This document shows, piece after piece, positions 59,689-64,000 of a stretch of DNA of 64,000 nt. The notes below the pieces were generated by a model that worked only from the letters and a program-made list of their open reading frames with translations, did not search any database and was not told where the DNA came from. The translations under genes were made by a program, and so were the position numbers. How positions within the stretch are numbered: the first letter of the stretch is position 1; each line of letters starts with the position of its first letter. The DNA comes from a bacterium (lineage in GTDB: Bacteria; Armatimonadota; JACIXR01): assembly GCA_014360495.1 (NCBI GenBank), contig JACIXR010000010.1, positions 35,492 through 99,491 of the forward strand. Direction: 5' to 3'.

Positions 59689-61176
59689 ATGAATAACAAC
59701 AAAAGGATTATTTACGGTCTATTTGCTTCAATTTTAATTCTCTTGCTTTTCTCTTCCTTCCTTGCTGGTTTCGTCCTTAGGGGTTCCCTGAGAGCGGGTC
59801 CGATATTCATAGCACAGGAGCCTTCAGCTGGTTTCGGCGTTAGCCTTCAGCCCATTGAGACGCTATGGAAGGTCCTAAAACTCATCAAAGATAACTATGT
59901 GGAGAAGATAACCGATGACCAGAAATTGATTTACGGGGCAATAAGGGGGATGCTCGGTTCCCTCAATGACCCCTATAGCCGATTTCTTGACCCCTCTCAA
60001 ACGAAAATGTTGGAAGAGGAAAGCAGTGGGGAGTTCTATGGTATAGGTGCCCAGCTCGGTCTTCGCAGGATAGAGGTTAATGGAAAATGGGAGGATAGAG
60101 TCACTATCATCGCTCCCTTGCCGGGAAGTCCCGCTGAGAAGGCGGGTTTGAAGGCGGGAGATTATATAGTTGCAGTTGATGATAAGGATGTTAAAGGATT
60201 ATCACTTGATGAGGTAGCTTCTCGGATAAGGGGGAAGAAGGGGACATCCGTGAAGCTGACGATTGAAAGAAGGGGTGTTAAGGAGCGCCTAAACTTCACC
60301 ATCCAGCGGGAATTGATAAAGGTGGAGCCCGTGGAAAGCAAGTTCCTTCCCGAGGGCTACGGCTACATAAAACTGCAATCCTTCAGTGAGCACGCCGGTG
60401 AGAGGCTTAGGGATGCAGTGTTGAAGTCATTGAAGCAGGGAGCTAAAGGGATTATATTGGATTTGCGGAACAACCCGGGTGGATTGTTTGAGGAAGCTGT
60501 GAAGACTTCTAGCGTCTTTATAAAGGATAGCCCCGTTGTGATAATACAGGAAAGGGGCGGGAAGAGGACGCCTGTAAGCCCGGAGAAATCGCTTTATGTA
60601 GAGGGGAATTATCCCCTCTTGGTTTTGGTTAACGAGGGAAGTGCTAGCGCATCTGAGATATTGGCGGGCGCGATTAAGGACCACGAGAGAGGGAAAATCC
60701 TTGGGAGGAGGACATTTGGGAAGGGTCTCGTCCAAACGGTCATTCCCCTTGGTGATGGCTCTGCAATTTCCCTCACAACAGCCAAGTATCTCACTCCCTC
60801 CGGCAAGGACATAAATAAAGAGGGCATTCATCCCGATATAGTCTTCGGTCCCGACGAGAGCAAATATGAATTTTCCTGGAATGGCGCCATACTTCGCTGG
60901 GAGAAAAAGCACCTCCGCATCCTCTATCTCTCTCCCAAGTCTCCGCTCTTGAAAGCCGGCTTCCAGGTGGGCGATTTAATCACCCAAATAGAGAACAAAA
61001 TCGTCAGCGCGAATCCCCTCGTTAATATAACGAATCTTCTCTTTGATGAAACTCGCAAAACCGTCGTTCTTAAATGTTTGAAAAATGGGAAGCTGTTCAG
61101 CAAATCCGTTCCTAAAGAGGAGATAGATTTGGAGCTTGAGAAGGCGGTTGAGGTCCTTAGGGGAGGTGGTAAATGA
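59689..61176 (+). CDS. ctpA: C-terminal processing protease (S41)
   Basis: The 495-residue periplasmic serine protease has an N-terminal membrane segment (residues 7-30), a PDZ domain (IIAPLPGSPAEKAGLKAGDYIVAVDD), and an S41 core with NPGG, GSASASEI with the predicted nucleophile S320, and FGKG with the general base K345. A second PDZ-like module (LYLSPKSPLLKAGFQVGDLI) lies at the C-terminus, which is not usual for CtpA. Such proteases trim exported proteins, including murein hydrolases. It is 18 bases after the M23 gene and overlaps the deacetylase by four bases. Confidence 0.95.
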   Translation: MNNNKRIIYGLFASILILLLFSSFLAGFVLRGSLRAGPIFIAQEPSAGFGVSLQPIETLWKVLKLIKDNYVEKITDDQKLIYGAIRGMLGSLNDPYSRFLDPSQTKMLEEESSGEFYGIGAQLGLRRIEVNGKWEDRVTIIAPLPGSPAEKAGLKAGDYIVAVDDKDVKGLSLDEVASRIRGKKGTSVKLTIERRGVKERLNFTIQRELIKVEPVESKFLPEGYGYIKLQSFSEHAGERLRDAVLKSLKQGAKGIILDLRNNPGGLFEEAVKTSSVFIKDSPVVIIQERGGKRTPVSPEKSLYVEGNYPLLVLVNEGSASASEILAGAIKDHERGKILGRRTFGKGLVQTVIPLGDGSAISLTTAKYLTPSGKDINKEGIHPDIVFGPDESKYEFSWNGAILRWEKKHLRILYLSPKSPLLKAGFQVGDLITQIENKIVSANPLVNITNLLFDETRKTVVLKCLKNGKLFSKSVPKEEIDLELEKAVEVLRGGGK

Positions 61177-62117
61177 AAAGAAGAAAAAAGAGAAAACCGC
61201 CATCTAATAAGATTTTAAAGGGATTCTTTTTCTTTATAATTTTCGTTGTCTTCGTTTTCGCTGTTTATGTTTTGCAAAGGGCTTTTTTATCATCGCCCTC
61301 TCAAGCAAGGAAACCCTCTCAGCATATCACACAGCGTTCCCCTTCCCTGAATCGCTCACCACGTCGTCCTCTGAACTTTCCACCGCAGTTGCCTCAATCA
61401 CTTTCTTCACAACCCGAGGGGAAAGCCCCGACCTTTATTCCATCCCATCCCTTGCCCTCTTCAACCTATAGAATAGCAATCGTTATAGACGATGTTGGCT
61501 ATGATATTCCCCTTCTTCAAGAATTTCTACAATTGGAGATTCCCCTTACTATTTCCATTCTACCCAACCTCCCGTACTCAAAAAAATCCGCCCAACTTGC
61601 CTTCCAAGCGGGAAGGGAAGTAATCCTTCATATGCCTATGCAGCCGGAGAGGAATTTCCCTATGGATTCTTCATTTATCACCCTTGACCTTTCATCTGAG
61701 GAGATTGAGAAAAGGATTGGGAAGGCATTGAGAAGCGTTCCCGCAGCGGTTGGGATGTCAAATCACATGGGTTCTTTAGCGACCCAGGATAGGAGGGTTA
61801 TGGATGCTGTTATGTCAACAATTGCCAAATACAATCTCTTTTTCCTTGACAGTTTGACTTCGCCCAAATCAGTGGCTTGTGAATCAGCGAGAGCGCGAGG
61901 GATTCCCTGTTTGAAGCGGGATGTATTCTTGGATAATATTGATGACGCTAATTATGTTTTTGAACAGGTGAAGAAGCTGGTGGCGGTGGGGAAGAGGAAG
62001 AAGAAGGCAATAGGCATAGGGCATCTGAAGAAGACCACACTTGAAGGGTTGAAGCTGGCAATTCCCTATTTGGAGGAAGAGAAAATAGAAGTAGTTCCTT
62101 TGAGCGACTTGTTGTAA
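61173..62117 (+). CDS. Divergent polysaccharide deacetylase (YibQ-like)
   Basis: The 314-residue protein has a basic start, one membrane helix (about residues 15-34, FFFIIFVVFVFAVYVL), a Pro/Ser-rich linker and a divergent polysaccharide deacetylase domain. The latter has IAIVIDDVGYD, TISILPNLPYS, VILHMPMQP, SNHMGSLATQD and IGIGHLKKTTLEGL. The linkage of this family to EnvC-like factors and CtpA is widespread, for example envC-yibQ in enterobacteria. It probably acts on peptidoglycan or glycan in the periplasm, though activity has rarely been shown. It is the last gene of the ftsEX unit. Confidence 0.92.
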   Translation: MKRRKKRKPPSNKILKGFFFFIIFVVFVFAVYVLQRAFLSSPSQARKPSQHITQRSPSLNRSPRRPLNFPPQLPQSLSSQPEGKAPTFIPSHPLPSSTYRIAIVIDDVGYDIPLLQEFLQLEIPLTISILPNLPYSKKSAQLAFQAGREVILHMPMQPERNFPMDSSFITLDLSSEEIEKRIGKALRSVPAAVGMSNHMGSLATQDRRVMDAVMSTIAKYNLFFLDSLTSPKSVACESARARGIPCLKRDVFLDNIDDANYVFEQVKKLVAVGKRKKKAIGIGHLKKTTLEGLKLAIPYLEEEKIEVVPLSDLL

Positions 62118-62229
62118 AAGCGAATCTTCAATCAACCGAATCTCGTTGATTTATTAAAAAGCATAAATCCACTTAAAAGACACAGATTCATTGCTTAAAA
62201 TATTAACAAAGTAAAAAGGAGGAAGGCTT

Positions 62230-63144
62230 ATGAGGAGTGTTTTCATTGCAGTCCTCTTTGAATTGCTTCTTTTTCCCCTTTATGCAAGGGGAGAGGAAAT
62301 CGTCCAGATTTATGTTGGCAAGCATTGGGTTTGGTTTGCTCGCCAAGACCAGTTTGAGAAATACAAGCAAGATATAGAGTCCTTTTACGATTACGCCGAT
62401 AAGGCTTTTGAGTATTTGAGCCAAGCATGGGGATTGAAACCCTCTAAGGATAAGTATGTTCTCTTCGTCTGGCCTCAGACTGGCGGTGGCTTCGCCACCG
62501 GGGATATAGGAGAGGTTCATTCCGCAACCGGCGAAATTTCTCCAGGCATAGGCGTTTCCTATGACGCCTTCTTCAATGTCGCGAACGGAATAAAGGGCTA
62601 TTGGGGATATGTTTTGATAACCCACGAGATGGTCAATCTCTTCACTGGTCAAATAGTAAGCGGTGGCTGGCCTGTTGATTGGTGGGCTAACCATCGCAGT
62701 CCTTTTCCCCTTGTGACAGCAGTCCAGATAGAATATGCGCTCATTCCAGAAGTCGCCATACATCATTCCAAGCAGATTATACAAGACCCTCTTTGCCTGA
62801 TGTTTCTTAAACTGAAGGACCAATATGGTTGGTCTCTTTTCAGGAGAGCCTTTAAAATGGCAATTGAGGATGGGATAAATTGGGATAAAATAGGGGAAAA
62901 TCCTTCTAAATTGCGAACGAACTATGTCGTTGCCTATCTCCAAATGTGTGCTCCCGAGGATTTGTCATCATATTTCAAGCATGTCGTGCCCAACTATGAT
63001 GAGGAGATGGTTAAGAGCATAATAAAGGCAAGGGAGATATGGCGTTCTCCCTCCCTATCCGCTTCAGAGAGGGAAAAGCTTAAATCCCTCTACTTGAATG
63101 GAAAGTTTGAGGAATGCTTAAAGAAAGGAAAGGTGAGAAAATGA
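62230..63144 (+). CDS. Secreted protein with degenerate zincin motif
   Basis: The 304-residue protein has a signal peptide (VFIAVLFELLLFPLYARG) and an alpha/beta region that includes YVLITHEMVNLFTGQIVSGGWPVDWW. The placing of the HE pair, a Gly-Trp-Pro segment and a later acidic residue recall gluzincin metallopeptidases such as the basic secretory protein group. The second His of HEXXH is Asn here, so zinc peptidase activity is doubtful. The family is not identified. AAAGGAGG precedes the ATG. The next gene starts within its stop (ATGA). Confidence 0.6.
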   Translation: MRSVFIAVLFELLLFPLYARGEEIVQIYVGKHWVWFARQDQFEKYKQDIESFYDYADKAFEYLSQAWGLKPSKDKYVLFVWPQTGGGFATGDIGEVHSATGEISPGIGVSYDAFFNVANGIKGYWGYVLITHEMVNLFTGQIVSGGWPVDWWANHRSPFPLVTAVQIEYALIPEVAIHHSKQIIQDPLCLMFLKLKDQYGWSLFRRAFKMAIEDGINWDKIGENPSKLRTNYVVAYLQMCAPEDLSSYFKHVVPNYDEEMVKSIIKAREIWRSPSLSASEREKLKSLYLNGKFEECLKKGKVRK

Positions 63145-64000
63145 ACAGATTTGTTTTCGCTATTATGCTGGTAAGCTTTTTGCCATTAGCCTTCTCCTTT
63201 ACAGCCTCCGTCCGTTCCCTTAAGGGAACGCCGATTCTCTTTCTCAATCATATTCCCTTCTCTCCCCTCATCTACAACGCTTGCGGGGAAAACGAGAGGA
63301 CATTTCACACGATTGAGTTAGCGAAAAAGCAGGGCTTTGACCTCGTCGCTTATTGTTGCATCAGTACATGGATAACTCGCCCTGGCGAGGAGCGTGACTA
63401 TCACTGGGTGGATGAGAAGATAGATAAAATCCTCGCACGCAACCCTAATGCCCTAATTATCCCGCGCATCGGCGTAGGTGTTCCCGATTGGTGGAAGAAA
63501 GAGCATCCCGATGCGATAATGGTATTCAAAAAATTGGAGAACGGGAGATGGGTGGATGTCAAGGATATTGCGGTTATTGGAGGGCAGGAAGGGATAAGCG
63601 TCGCCTCACCTGAATGGAAAAGGGATACAGCAGAGGCTTTGAAGAAGTTAGTCAAGCATCTTGAGGAGAAGTACGGCGACCACATCATAGGATATATGCC
63701 TTGTGGTCAGAACACCGGTGAATGGTTCTATTACGATTCCTGGGAAGGGAAATTGAACTGCTATGAGCCCGCTTTTGAGGAAGCCTTTCGCCAATGGCTT
63801 AAGGAGAAATACAAGAGCGAGGAGAACCTTAGAAAGGCTTGGAATGAGCCCTCCCTAACATTTGATAGCGTATCTCTACCATCTCCCGAGGAGAGGATGA
63901 ACGCCACCTATGGCTTCTTCCGAGACCCGGGGAAGGAAAGGAAGTTGATAGACTTCCACGAATTTCAAAACATAGCTATGGCTTCCGCTTTGGAGGATTT
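63141..64000 (+). CDS. Secreted beta-galactosidase-like glycoside hydrolase (3' truncated)
   Basis: The frame is open from the ATG at 63141 to the window edge, 286 codons without a stop. The protein has a signal peptide (FVFAIMLVSFLPLAFS), then TIM-barrel strands typical of GH42/GH35-like enzymes (FDLVAYCCISTW, PNALIIPRIGVGVPDWWKKEHP, HIIGYMPCGQNTGEWFYYDSWEG). The Glu in NTGEW is at the place of the catalytic acid of clan GH-A. The rest of the enzyme lies outside the window. It overlaps the upstream gene by four bases, so the two secreted proteins are made together. Confidence 0.78.
   Translation, partial: MNRFVFAIMLVSFLPLAFSFTASVRSLKGTPILFLNHIPFSPLIYNACGENERTFHTIELAKKQGFDLVAYCCISTWITRPGEERDYHWVDEKIDKILARNPNALIIPRIGVGVPDWWKKEHPDAIMVFKKLENGRWVDVKDIAVIGGQEGISVASPEWKRDTAEALKKLVKHLEEKYGDHIIGYMPCGQNTGEWFYYDSWEGKLNCYEPAFEEAFRQWLKEKYKSEENLRKAWNEPSLTFDSVSLPSPEERMNATYGFFRDPGKERKLIDFHEFQNIAMASALED

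Noticed and set aside
62203..62943. Long minus-strand frame opposite the 62230 gene
   Set aside because: It is a shadow: the plus-strand frame has a signal peptide, good ribosome binding site and coupled neighbour, while the minus frame has no family-like features.

Overview
The window reads as a continuous piece of a bacterial chromosome with moderate G+C by eye. Its proteins are rich in Lys, Glu, Arg and Ile, which suggests a thermophile. Several family combinations (DUF4091 and DUF5107-TPR proteins, a secreted ADP-ribosylglycohydrolase-like protein, DUF5916 outer-membrane protein, many sulfatases and glycosidases) recall Armatimonadota and neighbouring deep-branching, polysaccharide-degrading lineages. 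That placement is inference; no rRNA is present to confirm it. A DUF5916 barrel, lipoproteins and an EnvC-like factor point to a two-membrane cell. A superoxide reductase operon, a 2-oxoacid:ferredoxin oxidoreductase fragment and an anaerobic sulfatase-maturing radical SAM enzyme point to anaerobic or microaerobic life.

Layout. 1-2.7 kb: end of one gene, then a secreted DUF4091 glycosidase-like protein. 2.8-5.7 kb (minus): a tandem GT2 glycosyltransferase, a DedA membrane protein and a small phosphoesterase. 5.7-6.4 kb: a gene-poor stretch with hairpins. 6.4-12.7 kb: a GH20-like hexosaminidase, a small secreted thioredoxin-fold candidate and a large DUF5107-TPR protein. 12.9-19.8 kb (minus): rplI-dnaB-purD, a secreted HEXXH zincin, a small membrane protein, and a ROK kinase overlapping folK. 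19.9 kb: tRNA-Thr(CGU). 20-26.3 kb: DUF5916 barrel, a GDP-mannose pyrophosphorylase fused to a decayed phosphomannomutase, and a GH57 branching enzyme. 26.3-29.3 kb: three overlapping genes related to the 2-hydroxyacyl-CoA dehydratase activase system. 29.5-31.3 kb: malate dehydrogenase plus an overlapping TIM-barrel-like protein. 31.4-36 kb: GH29 fucosidase, an unknown secreted protein and korDA without korBC. 36-46.7 kb: two lipoproteins flanking a sulfatase, phosphodiesterase, sulfatase, anSME and SGNH hydrolase operon. 46.7-48.3 kb (minus): peroxiredoxin, ferritin-like protein and superoxide reductase. 48.4-51.1 kb: secreted ADP-ribosylglycohydrolase-like and beta-helix proteins. 52-55.4 kb: rpsU-pgpH-ybeY-dgkA. 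55.4-56.9 kb (minus): a Cas4-like Fe-S nuclease with an N-terminal helix-turn-helix. 57-62.1 kb: ftsE-ftsX-M23-ctpA-polysaccharide deacetylase. 62.2-64 kb: a secreted protein and a truncated beta-galactosidase-like enzyme.

How the genes fit together. Secreted and cytosolic glycosidases (GH20, GH29, GH42-like, GH57), two Cys-type sulfatases with the radical SAM enzyme that would activate them, a ROK sugar kinase and a pectate-lyase-like beta-helix describe a cell that strips and ferments sulfated, fucose- and amino-sugar-containing polysaccharides. The housekeeping blocks are ordinary in content.

The most notable unexplained features are: three genes whose conserved N-termini can only be reached from non-canonical start codons (CUG twice, AUA once); a repeated promoter layout with no leader or Shine-Dalgarno sequence; an upstream box shared at identical spacing by two unrelated promoters; and the Cas4-like HTH-nuclease.
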